From PALSA-505 sp036267135 (GTDB lineage Bacteria > Actinomycetota > Actinomycetes > Streptosporangiales > Streptosporangiaceae), in the NCBI GenBank assembly GCA_036267135.1, contig DATAWQ010000028.1, positions 5,235 to 69,234 of the forward strand: a DNA stretch of 64,000 bases, read 5' to 3'. The translations under genes and the position numbers were made by a program. Under the pieces are notes generated by a model. That model did not search any database, was not told the DNA's origin, and saw only the letters and a list, made by a program, of their open reading frames with translations. Shown piece after piece: positions 7,466-15,983 of the stretch (the stretch's first letter is position 1; each line of letters starts with the position of its first letter).

Positions 7466-10036
7466 TCACCTTCCTGGGGTGGGGAGCAGGCCTAGCGGGC
7501 TCGGCGCGGCGAACTCGATGGACAGCACGTCCGGGCCGTGGACGGCCCTGACGATCTGCGCCCGGGCCGGCTGGTAGGGCGGGCGCTGGGCCCGCGCGAA
7601 GGTGAGCAGGTAGCCAAGTCCGCCACCACTGGTGGCCGCTGTGCTCGTAGTGCTGGTCGTGCTGGTGTTGTCTGTGGGGCCAGTAGTACCGATGGGGTGA
7701 GTGGGCGCGGCGATGACGGCGGCCCGCAGCGGCTGACCGGAGCTGGCGTCTGGGCCCGAGTCGCCGAACGACCTGATCTGGATGGGTTCGGACGAAGCCA
7801 TGGTGGCCAGCACGATCAGCAGGCGGCCGTCCACCTGGCCGGCCACGAGCTGCGCACGGGCCGCCGGTGCGGCGCTGACCGAGGTGTCGCGCAGGAGTTG
7901 CTTGCCGGTCGCTTTGCGGGCGGCCTGGTCCGAGGCGAGCTCGGCCTGGTAGGCGGCGGCGCCGTCGGCCGCGACCGCCCGCACCTCGATCTGCTGCCGG
8001 CCCGAGCCGAAACTGGCGATCACCGCGGGGGCGTACATGCTGGCCAGCCGGGTACCGAAGGCTGCCTGCACGCCAGGCGTCACGACCACGAGCCCGGAGG
8101 TGTTCAGGTCGGCGCCGCTGAGCCCGCCCGGCCCCGGCCGCAGCACGGTGAGCCCGAGCGCCGGGAACCCGCGGGCCGCGAGTTCCGCGCACATGACCGG
8201 GTCACAAGCCACCGTCGTGTGCCCGCTGATCTGGCCGGCGATCCAGGCCGCCGCCTGGCTTCGGATCGCCGCCGAGCTGTTGGCCGAGGGGTTTATGAGG
8301 CCCGCCGGCCCACCCGGATGTGAGGCGCCCGCGAAGGCGGCGAGGTGCTCGGCGGCGAATCCTCCGGCCGCGACCACGGCCAGCACGGCGGCGGCGGTCA
8401 GCGTGACCCGGACGCGGCGCCGATTCGCGCCGACAGCCGCCCGGCTGGCGGGCTGGCCCTGGCGGGGCAGGCTGGCGGCCTTGGCCGTGTGGTACTTGGC
8501 CTCGACCAGGCCGCGCCCGTCCTGCTGCTCGGCGCCGAGCAGCCACCACCAGTAGTCGGCGGCGCGGCGGTGCGCGGCCGCCAGCTCGCGGCCCTGGCCC
8601 GATTCAGCCAGGCGGCGGTGCAGCTCGAACGCGGTCCACCGGTGCATGAAGACGCCGTCGGGGCCCACGGTCAGCAGCCCGGCGGCCGCGCACTCGGCGA
8701 TCAGGCCGGAGACCTCGGCGGCGCGCCCGTCCTGCCCGTCGGGCCCGTCGCGGGCGTATTCGGGCCCGGTCTCACGGCCGGTTCCTGGCTTGGTCTCGCG
8801 CTCCGCACGCCCGGATTCAGGCCCGGCCGGAGGGCCGGTTCCCTGGCTGGTCTCGGGACTGCCGGGGCTGGTTCCCCGACCGTCGGGGCTGGCGCTGGAT
8901 GGGTGCGACCAGGCCGGACGGTCACCGGGTCTGGACGGCAGGAGCGGGGCACTGGCCGGCACCCTCATGCGGTGCACCGATGCGCCGATGAGCAAGCCCT
9001 GCGCATCGTGGCTCAGCCGCCCCCACATGACGCCGAGCAGCGCATCCCCCGCGGCCGCGGCGATCATTTCGGCCACCGCGGGTGACAGCTCGGCGGGCGG
9101 CTCGGGGCCGGTGGGCATGACGGGCTGACCGGTTCTGGTCTGGATGGCCGCGTCCACCCGGATGGCCACGTCGGCGAACCGGACGTCATCGGCCGACAGC
9201 ACCCGGTCCAGGTACTCCAGGGCCACCGGGTGGCCGCCGGTCAGCCGCCAGGCCCGGTCGAGTTCCTGTTCGTCCAGCCGCCGGCAGGCGGGCAGCGACT
9301 TGGCCAGCTCGGCGGCCGCGGACCTGGGCAGCGGGCCGAGGTAGCGGTAGGCCAGGGCGGGCCCGTCCACCCCCGGCAGCGTGAACTGGTTCCGGCTGGT
9401 GATCAGGAGCTTTCCCGGGGCGGGCGGGTCCGCCCAGCTCGCCAGCAGGCCGGCCAGCTCTGGATCCCTGACACTCCAGGTCCCCCCCTGCACGGCTAGG
9501 TTGTCGTCGAAGTCGTCGAGCACGAGCAGCACGGGCACCTGGTCCAGCACATGCTCACGCAATTGAGCCAGCCGGTGCTGCCAGGACATATCGGGCCGGT
9601 CCGCCGAGGCCAGCGCCGCTGTCGTGTCCGCCTGCCCGCTGTCACGGGCGGCCGCCTCCGGATGGGCCCGCAGCGCCGTGGCCAACTCGGCCAGGAAGCC
9701 GTCGGCAGACACTTCGCCGGTGATGACGACGGTGAGGCGCTCGGGTTCGAGCTGGCCGACCCGGGTGGCGATCGCCGCGGCCAGCCGGGATTTGCCGATC
9801 CCGCCGGGGCCGTGCACCACCAGGCCGGCCACCGGCGATTCCACCAGGCCCGCGGCCCAGCGGCGCCGTTCGGCCGACCGGATGGGCAGCGACGGCTGCG
9901 GGAACTTATACCGGCCGACCCCCGCGAATGGCCACCCGCCGCCGGGCGCCGCCGGCTGTTCTTCGTACAGCGATGATATTATCTGCTCCGCGTTCTGCCG
10001 GTAACGATCAATACGCACCGGCATACTGTCTTGCAC
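7466..10036 (-). CDS. Membrane-anchored STAND/NB-ARC-like ATPase with an extracytoplasmic C-terminal domain
   Basis: An 856-residue product if started at the GTG ending at 10036, preceded by GAGGAG with 7-nt spacing. The N-terminal half is an NB-ARC-type NTPase: Walker A GPGGIGKS at 76-83, Walker B VLLVLDDFDD at ~169-178, an LLITSR strand at 210-215, and a GGHPVALEYL helical segment at ~267-276. A Pro/Gly/Glu-rich linker (~365-440) and a winged-helix-like region (ECAAAGLLTVGPDGVFMHRW) follow. One TM helix lies at ~543-562. The last ~290 residues face outward, are Ala/Ser/Thr-rich and match no family I know. STAND proteins act as signal-triggered switches. The usual TPR/WD sensor is replaced here by a transmembrane outer domain. 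The frame stays open further upstream through a repeat region. Confidence 0.75.
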   Translation of the reverse strand: MQDSMPVRIDRYRQNAEQIISSLYEEQPAAPGGGWPFAGVGRYKFPQPSLPIRSAERRRWAAGLVESPVAGLVVHGPGGIGKSRLAAAIATRVGQLEPERLTVVITGEVSADGFLAELATALRAHPEAAARDSGQADTTAALASADRPDMSWQHRLAQLREHVLDQVPVLLVLDDFDDNLAVQGGTWSVRDPELAGLLASWADPPAPGKLLITSRNQFTLPGVDGPALAYRYLGPLPRSAAAELAKSLPACRRLDEQELDRAWRLTGGHPVALEYLDRVLSADDVRFADVAIRVDAAIQTRTGQPVMPTGPEPPAELSPAVAEMIAAAAGDALLGVMWGRLSHDAQGLLIGASVHRMRVPASAPLLPSRPGDRPAWSHPSSASPDGRGTSPGSPETSQGTGPPAGPESGRAERETKPGTGRETGPEYARDGPDGQDGRAAEVSGLIAECAAAGLLTVGPDGVFMHRWTAFELHRRLAESGQGRELAAAHRRAADYWWWLLGAEQQDGRGLVEAKYHTAKAASLPRQGQPASRAAVGANRRRVRVTLTAAAVLAVVAAGGFAAEHLAAFAGASHPGGPAGLINPSANSSAAIRSQAAAWIAGQISGHTTVACDPVMCAELAARGFPALGLTVLRPGPGGLSGADLNTSGLVVVTPGVQAAFGTRLASMYAPAVIASFGSGRQQIEVRAVAADGAAAYQAELASDQAARKATGKQLLRDTSVSAAPAARAQLVAGQVDGRLLIVLATMASSEPIQIRSFGDSGPDASSGQPLRAAVIAAPTHPIGTTGPTDNTSTTSTTSTAATSGGGLGYLLTFARAQRPPYQPARAQIVRAVHGPDVLSIEFAAPSPLGLLPTPGR

Positions 10037-10289
10037 CGGATAGCTCCTCGCTGATCCTCGCGCAGCGATTGGTGTTATCTGTTCCGCGCTTTGACGATTT
10101 CGATAAAATACGAACCGGCCTGCAGTCCAGCAACCGGCGAGGTTCCGGCCCAGCCTGCACTGCGTGCCGCGCGACACCGCTCACCTGGAGGTGCCCTGCA
10201 CCAACACTGCTTGTGCACAACGCTGACCCGAAAGCAACGATGCCATTACTCGTTCCGTGTTTCAGCGGTAACGATAAGAACGAACTTGC
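9979..10289. repeat. Three degenerate ~46-bp repeats across the 5' end of the STAND gene
   Basis: Copies lie at about 9979-10024, 10075-10119 and 10246-10289 (plus-strand coordinates), each with a TTCCGCG/TTCCGTG-type core and a CGAT run. Copy 1 lies inside the coding start. On the minus strand it encodes RYRQNAEQI; copy 2 encodes YRNRQSAEQI in the same frame 96 bp upstream. Copy 3, 171 bp further, reads RYR-stop-NTER. Both spacings are multiples of three. They could be relics of a duplicated N-terminus or repeated protein-binding sites. Confidence 0.6.
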
Positions 10290-10532
10290 TTAGTAGAATA
10301 CGAGTCGTACTCGCACAACAGCGGCGCCTCCTCCCCCCAAGACCAGAATCGGTCCACCTTCGCACGAACGGCTGCCATTTCTTTCTTATATAGCACGCTT
10401 TAGTGCCCGATCAAAGCCTTTCTCATATTGATCCGGCGTGGCGAGAAGGCGCGTGTTAACGATTTGGAAGGCACCCGTAAGAGAATCCTCCGGAGTATGC
10501 GGATACCTTCTGCTTTAGGGGTAATTGCCCGG
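10290..10532. other. Intergenic region between the STAND gene and the methyltransferase
   Basis: This stretch is visibly richer in A/T than its surroundings (for example TTTCTTATATAG near 10381-10392). It contains a small dyad CGAGT-CGT-ACTCG at 10301-10313. No gene is convincing in either direction. It probably holds the STAND promoter, on the minus strand. Confidence 0.4.
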
Positions 10533-11534
10533 CTAGAGCTCGCTGTGACCTGGGGTTTCGTGCCCGGGCGACCGCAGAACGCCGGGCACGGACGCAGCCG
10601 TGGCCGCCGGCGCCGCGCCCGCCACCGTCTCGCCCTCATACCCCCAAGCCCAGTGGCTGCGCACCCGCGCAGGCGCACCCTCATCCCGCACCGCTAACCC
10701 CTCCCATCTCGCGGGTTTGGTCCCGATGACGGCGGCGGTGTCGAGTTCGTCGCAGACGGCGACCCGGGCGGTCAGCCCGTTGCAGGTCATGGCCGCGGCG
10801 ATGGGTGCCGACTGGCGTTCGCTGGTCTCGACCAGCAAGTGACCGCCCGGCGCCAGCCAGCCGAGAGCCGCCGCGGCCACCCGCCGCAGGACGTGCAGTC
10901 CGTCCGCGCCGCCGTCCACGGCCGCCCTGGGCTCGTGCAGCCGGGCCTCGGCGGGGAGCAGTTCGACCTGCTTGGTGGGCACGTAGGGTGCATTGGCGAC
11001 CAGGACGCTGACCCGGCCGCGCAGCGTGGCGGGCAGCGGATCCCAGAGGTCACCCTGGTAGACCTGGCCACCTGCGGGGGCCAGGTTGCGCCGGGCACAC
11101 CGCACCGCGGCGGGATCGATGTCCGCGGCGTGCAGTTCGACCGGGCCGAGCAGCGCGGCCAGCGCCGCCCCGACCGCGCCCGACCCGCAGCACAGGTCCA
11201 CGACCACCGGCCGGGCGCTGTTGGCCGTGGCGGGCCCGGAACCGGCGGCCGGGCGGGTGAGGCGCACGGCCTCCTGGACCAGGAACTCGGTGCGGCGGCG
11301 CGGCACGAATACCCCTGGCTCGACCACTATCCGCAGCCCGCAGAACTCGGCCCAGCCGAGGATCTGCTCCAGCGGCAGGCCCGCCGCCCGCCGGTCCACC
11401 ATCGCGGACAGGTCCGCCGGGGACCTGGCCTCGGCGACGAGCAGGTCCGCCTCGTCCTCGGCGAACACGCAGCCCGCGGCCCGGAGCCTGGACACGAGGG
11501 CGGAGAGTGAATGAGCAGACAAAGTAACCGACAT
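10533..11534 (-). CDS. HemK/PrmC-like protein N5-glutamine methyltransferase
   Basis: A 333-residue SAM-dependent methyltransferase. The N-terminal helical region (~1-60) carries RRAAGLPLEQILGWAEF, the HemK substrate-binding pattern. The SAM motif VVDLCCGSGAVGAAL follows at ~110-124, then HAADIDPAAV, and the catalytic motif is NAPY in place of the standard NPPY. NAPY is usual in an actinobacterial subgroup annotated as putative N5-glutamine methyltransferases. The C-terminal ~50 residues are extra and Ala/Gly/Pro-rich. It is not next to prfA, so it is probably not the release-factor enzyme itself. Confidence 0.85.
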   Translation of the reverse strand: MSVTLSAHSLSALVSRLRAAGCVFAEDEADLLVAEARSPADLSAMVDRRAAGLPLEQILGWAEFCGLRIVVEPGVFVPRRRTEFLVQEAVRLTRPAAGSGPATANSARPVVVDLCCGSGAVGAALAALLGPVELHAADIDPAAVRCARRNLAPAGGQVYQGDLWDPLPATLRGRVSVLVANAPYVPTKQVELLPAEARLHEPRAAVDGGADGLHVLRRVAAAALGWLAPGGHLLVETSERQSAPIAAAMTCNGLTARVAVCDELDTAAVIGTKPARWEGLAVRDEGAPARVRSHWAWGYEGETVAGAAPAATAASVPGVLRSPGHETPGHSEL

Positions 11535-11693
11535 GTGTGCCTTTCGGGATGCCGAGGGGCGCTCCCTGGCCTCGACCTATGCCGGGCGAATCGCGGGCAG
11601 CCTAGAACGGCTCGGTGACTGCTCGTCCGATCGCGGGACGGTGAGGCGGGAGAACCCGGCCTGTCTGTGAGTTAACGGGTCTCACCTCCTCCG

Positions 11694-13031
11694 TCACGTG
11701 TTTCCTGCTGGGACGGTAGCACTACTGCGGGATGATCTGCGACGGATGGCGGGGCCGAGGGCGAGCAGGCCGGCGCTGGCGGCGGTGCACAGACCGCAGC
11801 AGGTGAGCCAGAGCACCGGCTTCCCCAGCACGAGCAGCCGGGTCCCACCCAGCGGGGCGAGCAGATAGCCGGCGCCCCAGGCCGCACCGATCAGGCCGCT
11901 GTAACGTCCGCGCAGATGCACCGGGGCCAGGTCGGCGACGATCGTCCCCGCCATGCCGGCGGTCAGGATCTCGCCGAGCGTCCATACGGCCACGGTGACC
12001 GCGTACCAGAACGTGGAGCCGGCCAGCGCGGTGAGCCCGAAGCCCAGGCCAACCACGGCCATCCCGGCCGCGAGCTCCGCGACGTGATCTCGCCGGGCCA
12101 GCCAGCCGTTGACGACCGGCTGCAGGATGACAATGAGCAGCCCGTTGACGGCCATGGCCAGCCCGTAGTCGCCCGGCGAGAGGCCTTGCAGCTTCATGGC
12201 CAGGGGCAGTGTCGTGTAGGCCTGCAGGTAGACAAAGGTGTAGGCCAGGGTCAGGCCCAGATAGCCGACCATGACGGCGTCGCGGAAGACCACGCGGAAC
12301 CCGGTCCCGGCCGGCTTGGTCCCGGTCGCCTCCACCCGGGCCGTACTGGTCCCGGCCGCCTCGGCCGGGACGGGGTGACCGGAGGCCGGCCTGGTGTCGG
12401 GCACCAGCCGCCACACGATCACCCCGAACAGCACGCACGTCACGGCGTCGGCCCAGAACAGCCACAGGAACCCGGCCCGGGCCAGCGTGCCGCCCAGCAC
12501 CATGGCCAGGGAGAATCCCAGGTTGACCGCCCAGAAGATGAGCCCGTAGGCACGCGGCCGCTCGGCCGGGGACACCAGGTCAGCCACCAGCGCGTCCGAG
12601 GCGGGCCGGTATATATCCACGGTGACCCCGAACACGAACGTCACGGCGAAGATCGTGGCGATCCCGCGGGCGTAGCCCAGCGCGATCAGGCTGGCCCCGT
12701 TGGCCAGCATGCCCAGGGTCAGCGTGGCCCGGCGGCCGAACCTGTCGGTGGCGGCCCCGGCGATGAGCTGAGAGAAGATGCCGCCCAACCCGTTAGCGGC
12801 CAGCACGATCCCGGCCGATGTGACCGAAAGGCCACGGTGACCGGTGAGGTAGTAGGCCAGAAACGGCTCCACCAGGTAGCCGATCCGGTTGACGAGCGTG
12901 CCAGTCCACAGCGCCCAGAACGCTCGCGGCAGGCCGCCGGCCTGGCCCCGCACGAACCGGGAAACCGGCCGTCCGTGCGGCGGACCGGTGGCGGCAGGCG
13001 CTGGGTCCGTGAGCTGGGTCATGCTTGCCAC
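11694..13031 (-). CDS. MFS transporter, 12-TM DHA1-like
   Basis: A 445-residue integral membrane exporter. It has motif A GAATDRFGRRATLTLG after TM2 and a second-half copy NGWLARRDH. About twelve hydrophobic segments flank a hydrophilic central loop of ~40 residues (PDTRPASGHPVPAE onward). The start is either GTG 13031 or ATG 13022; neither has a good ribosome site. The gene follows the XRE regulator at 13086-14051 on the same strand with a 54-bp gap, so it is probably the regulator's target. The substrate is unknown. Confidence 0.86.
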   Translation of the reverse strand: MASMTQLTDPAPAATGPPHGRPVSRFVRGQAGGLPRAFWALWTGTLVNRIGYLVEPFLAYYLTGHRGLSVTSAGIVLAANGLGGIFSQLIAGAATDRFGRRATLTLGMLANGASLIALGYARGIATIFAVTFVFGVTVDIYRPASDALVADLVSPAERPRAYGLIFWAVNLGFSLAMVLGGTLARAGFLWLFWADAVTCVLFGVIVWRLVPDTRPASGHPVPAEAAGTSTARVEATGTKPAGTGFRVVFRDAVMVGYLGLTLAYTFVYLQAYTTLPLAMKLQGLSPGDYGLAMAVNGLLIVILQPVVNGWLARRDHVAELAAGMAVVGLGFGLTALAGSTFWYAVTVAVWTLGEILTAGMAGTIVADLAPVHLRGRYSGLIGAAWGAGYLLAPLGGTRLLVLGKPVLWLTCCGLCTAASAGLLALGPAIRRRSSRSSATVPAGNT

Positions 13032-13085
13032 GCTGCCATGAGGGTCTGACAGAAACCGGGCTCCACGGGCTCCGGGCCGTGGAGC

Positions 13086-14051
13086 TTAACCGCAGGTCAA
13101 GCCCTCCCTCGCGCCAGCACTGCGGCGGGTCAGCGGCAGCCGGGCCCTGGTGTCCTCGTCCGCCGGGGTGTGCACCGAGATACGCAGTTCGGGGAAGGCC
13201 GAGACCTCGAGCTCGGTGCTGACGAAGGTGAGCGGCCCGACCTCGGGATGGGCGAACTTGCGGACGCGCTCGGCGGGGCCCGCGACCTCCTGCTGGGCCC
13301 AGAACGTGGCGAACTCGGAACTGAGCTCGCTCAGGCGGCGGAGATCCTCTTCCCAGTCCTTGTCGCCGACGTGTCTGCCGTAGGCGGCCCGCAGCCGGGC
13401 GACCATGTGGGGGATTTCCGTGTCGTAGTTGAGTAGCTGCTGGCGGGCCGTGGGTTCGGTGACGCAGCACCAGAGCAGGTTTTTGTGCACGCACGGCAGG
13501 GAGTGCCACTCCCAGAACAGCTCCTCGTGCGCGGCGTTGGTCTCGATGACGTCGAACCGGCTGTTGATCAAGGTGGCGGGCAGCGGGTCCAGTGAGTGGA
13601 CGATCGCCCGCAGTGAGTCGGGCGCCTGCTCGGGGCCGGCCCAGGTCCGCAGCGGGGTGGCCTCCGCCAGCCGGTACAGATGCCAGCGGCTAGCAGCGTC
13701 GAGTTGCAACGTACGCGAGATGGCGTCGAGCACCTGCGCGCTCGCGTTGATCGGTCGTCCCTGCTCCAGCCACGTGTACCAGGTAAGGCCGACCCCGGCC
13801 AGCAGAGCCACCTCCTCACGCCGCAGCCCGGGCGTCCGCCGCCGTGGGCCCGGGGCCATGCCCACGTCCTCGGGTTGCAGCTTGGCCCGGCAAGCCTTGA
13901 GGAACCGGCCAAGTTCAACGCGCACCGGATGACCGGACGCTGCCCGCGGCTTGGCCGTGAGGGTAGGTTCGGCCGACCCAGCCGACCCAGCCGACCCAGC
14001 CGACCCAGCCGACACGGCACTCGCATCCTGCGTTACCGGACTTCGAGGCAT
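13086..14051 (-). CDS. XRE-family regulator with MmyB-like ligand-binding domain
   Basis: The 321-residue product starts at ATG 14051 with GGGAGGA 6 nt upstream. After a low-complexity leader it has an XRE helix-turn-helix (~65-120; RRTPGLRREEVALLAGVGLTWYTWLEQGR). That leader and motif are typical of actinobacterial MmyB-type regulators. The C-terminal ~170 residues form the PAS-like MmyB domain (DPLPATLINSRFDVIETN, SEFATFWAQQEV, FVSTELEVSAFPELRISVHTP). Such proteins commonly control a neighbouring exporter or reductase. Here the MFS gene just downstream is the likely partner. Confidence 0.9.
   Translation of the reverse strand: MPRSPVTQDASAVSAGSAGSAGSAGSAEPTLTAKPRAASGHPVRVELGRFLKACRAKLQPEDVGMAPGPRRRTPGLRREEVALLAGVGLTWYTWLEQGRPINASAQVLDAISRTLQLDAASRWHLYRLAEATPLRTWAGPEQAPDSLRAIVHSLDPLPATLINSRFDVIETNAAHEELFWEWHSLPCVHKNLLWCCVTEPTARQQLLNYDTEIPHMVARLRAAYGRHVGDKDWEEDLRRLSELSSEFATFWAQQEVAGPAERVRKFAHPEVGPLTFVSTELEVSAFPELRISVHTPADEDTRARLPLTRRSAGAREGLTCG
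13974..14013. repeat. Tandem 9-bp repeat inside the XRE regulator gene
   Basis: The unit CGACCCAGC is repeated four times, followed by a variant copy. On the coding (minus) strand it encodes a Gly-Ser-Ala run near residues 13-27 of the regulator. Its length could vary by slippage without a frameshift. Confidence 0.85.
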
Positions 14052-14141
14052 CGTGCATCCTCCCAGGACAGCCTTTGATAATGGCAACTTACGTCTGGGG
14101 TGTGACATTTCCGGCGGCCATTACGCGGGTGGAGGCGCAGG

Positions 14142-14918
14142 TCAAGAGCCGCCCGCCAGCAGGATGTCCAGATCCCGCTCGGTGTACAGCCGGTGGTGCC
14201 ACTCTTCGTTGAGGATGACCAGCAGGCATTGACGTACGGGGAAGCTCTTCGGCGGGGGCCAGCCAGGGGCCTCGACCGGATCGGTGTGAGCCGCCAGCGA
14301 CTCATCCGTCAGGCCCTCGATGACCTGCCGTACCGTGGCCATCCGGTCGCGGCGCAGTTCGAGAACGATGTCGAGTGAGGGCCGTGCGTCCCGGTCTCGG
14401 GGCACCTCTGGCGTGTCCTCCATGTCGTCCGCGGGCAGATCCAGGGCATCCCACGGCGCAGGATCGCCCAAGATTCCCCGCCTGATCCAGGCGTCGGTGG
14501 CGAACACCAGGTGACGCAGCGTCTCGGTGAACGACCACTCGCCGTCGACCGACTCGTGCAGGAGTTCAGGTGGCTGGCGGCGGGCCCGTTCGACGGTCTC
14601 CCCCCACAGCCGCTCGATCCAGTCCCATGCCTCGCGGAAGCCGGCCGGATCGGTCGGGCGCAGCTTGGCCCGGTCTGGATCGCGCCTGTTGAGCTCGGTC
14701 TCGATGAAAGAGCCGACATCCACGTCGTTGATCGTCAGGTTCATGACCTCGCCGTGGATCTCGGCATCGACGAGATCCACGTCCCACAGCCGGGCACCGG
14801 TCAGGTCGACACTGCGGAACTCGGCGCCGTTCAGATCGACTCTGTCCAGCCGCGCGCCGGAGAGGTCGGTTCGCTCGAACCGGGCACCACGCAGGTCGGC
14901 ATCGATGAAGTCAGGCAT
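14142..14918 (-). CDS. Pentapeptide-repeat / DinB fusion protein
   Basis: The ATG at 14918 gives MPDFIDADLRGARFE and a 258-residue product; upstream codons are unlike the family. Residues ~3-50 are pentapeptide repeats of the A(D/N)LxGA type (ADLRGARFERTDLSGARLDRVDL), forming about two coils of a right-handed beta-helix. Residues ~80-255 form a DinB-like four-helix bundle with FTETLRHLVFATDAW and a C-terminal NEEWHHRLYTERDLD. The histidines in these segments are the usual metal ligands. DinB enzymes in actinomycetes often use mycothiol. It is the first gene of a possible operon with the regulator and exporter downstream. Confidence 0.85.
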   Translation of the reverse strand: MPDFIDADLRGARFERTDLSGARLDRVDLNGAEFRSVDLTGARLWDVDLVDAEIHGEVMNLTINDVDVGSFIETELNRRDPDRAKLRPTDPAGFREAWDWIERLWGETVERARRQPPELLHESVDGEWSFTETLRHLVFATDAWIRRGILGDPAPWDALDLPADDMEDTPEVPRDRDARPSLDIVLELRRDRMATVRQVIEGLTDESLAAHTDPVEAPGWPPPKSFPVRQCLLVILNEEWHHRLYTERDLDILLAGGS

Positions 14919-15117
14919 TCGACGAAAGTAGCGCCCGGTACCGACAGCCACACCCCAGCCGACGGGCCGGGTGCACGTCAAATACCGCTCGTTAGTGATC
15001 ATCACCAGAATCGGAACTAGGTGTCCGAGCTCGCCTCCCCCACCGCCGCCATCGACTACTCACCTGCCTGATGAGCGGCAGTTTGCTCGTGGGCGGCGGT
15101 CCTGAAATGCTTCACAT

Positions 15118-15615
15118 ATGCCTTCCTTCCCGGCGACGTTCGCTGAGGATGTCATCGATCAGCCAGCCCAGGCCCAGTTCGAGGTGTTCCTCGACGAGCA
15201 CCGCAGCGAGCTCAATCGCTGCCTGGACGGGCTGACCGAGGAGCAGGCACGCCGGTCGCTGGTGCCCTCCCGGACCACATTGCTGGGCCTGGTGAAGCAC
15301 GCGACTTTCGTGGAGAAGGTCTGGTTTGACGAAGCCATCACATGCCGGTCACGCGCCGAGATCGGTCTCCCCGCGACCCCGGATGAGTCGTTCATTCTTC
15401 ATGACAACGACACCATCGCCACCGTCCAGCAAGCACACCGCGAGGCATGCGGGTCATCACGCCGCGCGACGTCATCCCTGGGAATGGACGACAAGATCCA
15501 CGGCAACCGGCGCGGGCCGCTCCCGCTGCGCTGGGTGTACCTCCACGTACTGCGCGAACTCGCTCAGCACTGCGGGCACGCGGACATCCTGAGGGAGCAG
15601 ATCCTCAACGGGTAG
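15118..15615 (+). CDS. DinB-superfamily (DUF664) protein
   Basis: A 165-residue product with the DUF664 pattern: FLDEHRSELNRCLDGLTEEQARRSLVPS, TTLLGLVKHATFVEKVWF (His and Glu metal ligands) and a C-terminal LRWVYLHVLRELAQHCGHADILREQ with the last histidines. It has the common length for the family and no signal peptide. It is probably a mycothiol-dependent transferase or metal-binding protein of unknown substrate. It is divergent from the pentapeptide-DinB gene, so two DinB genes sit back to back. Confidence 0.88.
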   Translation: MPSFPATFAEDVIDQPAQAQFEVFLDEHRSELNRCLDGLTEEQARRSLVPSRTTLLGLVKHATFVEKVWFDEAITCRSRAEIGLPATPDESFILHDNDTIATVQQAHREACGSSRRATSSLGMDDKIHGNRRGPLPLRWVYLHVLRELAQHCGHADILREQILNG

Positions 15616-15811
15616 CGCGCCCGGTGTCCGCCCATGTTGATGACAGCGAGTCCGGGTGACGCATCGAAATTCCTGGCTGTGCATAGCCATAGCCCTTAAA
15701 TGCGATCATCCGATTGCGGGTGAGCGTGGCAGGTGGGAACTTTCTGGGGTTCTGCCACCTTTCGCAGACCCGGAGGACGGGTAAATCCCGCCGGGGCCAA
15801 CGCGGACGCGC

Positions 15812-15980
15812 TTATCGCCCGGGCTTGACCCGATTATCACCGGCTAGGCCACGTATTCCCGGCTCGGGGTCCGACCAGCGCAGGCCGTGCACTTCACCGC
15901 GCCGCAGGCCGTACAGGCTCAGCCGCCGTGCGGCGTGCGCACGTTGGCCTGCGACCAGGTGCCGGGGCCCGGGCCAGCGG
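15812..15980 (-). pseudogene. Tyrosine recombinase (integrase) fragment
   Basis: On the minus strand one frame reads AHAARRLSLYGLRRGEVH followed by GLRWSD. This is the box I region of actinomycete phage/plasmid integrases and contains the first catalytic arginine (the second R of LRRGE). The reading continues for ~20 unrelated residues to a stop at 15812. The N-terminal core-binding domain and boxes B and II are missing, so this is a remnant. The rest of the gap, 15616-15811, holds only a weak hairpin (GTGGCAG 15726-15732 with CTGCCAC 15752-15758) and no tRNA or attachment site that I can see. Confidence 0.7.
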
Positions 15981-15983
15981 CCG

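Noticed and set aside
10400..10684. 94-codon minus-strand frame upstream of the STAND gene
   Set aside because: Mostly overlaps the methyltransferase 3' end in another frame; no ribosome site or family resemblance.
13974..14013. Short tandem repeats considered as a CRISPR or origin iteron
   Set aside because: The 9-bp unit is coding (Gly-Ser-Ala), there are no spacers, and no initiator gene is near.
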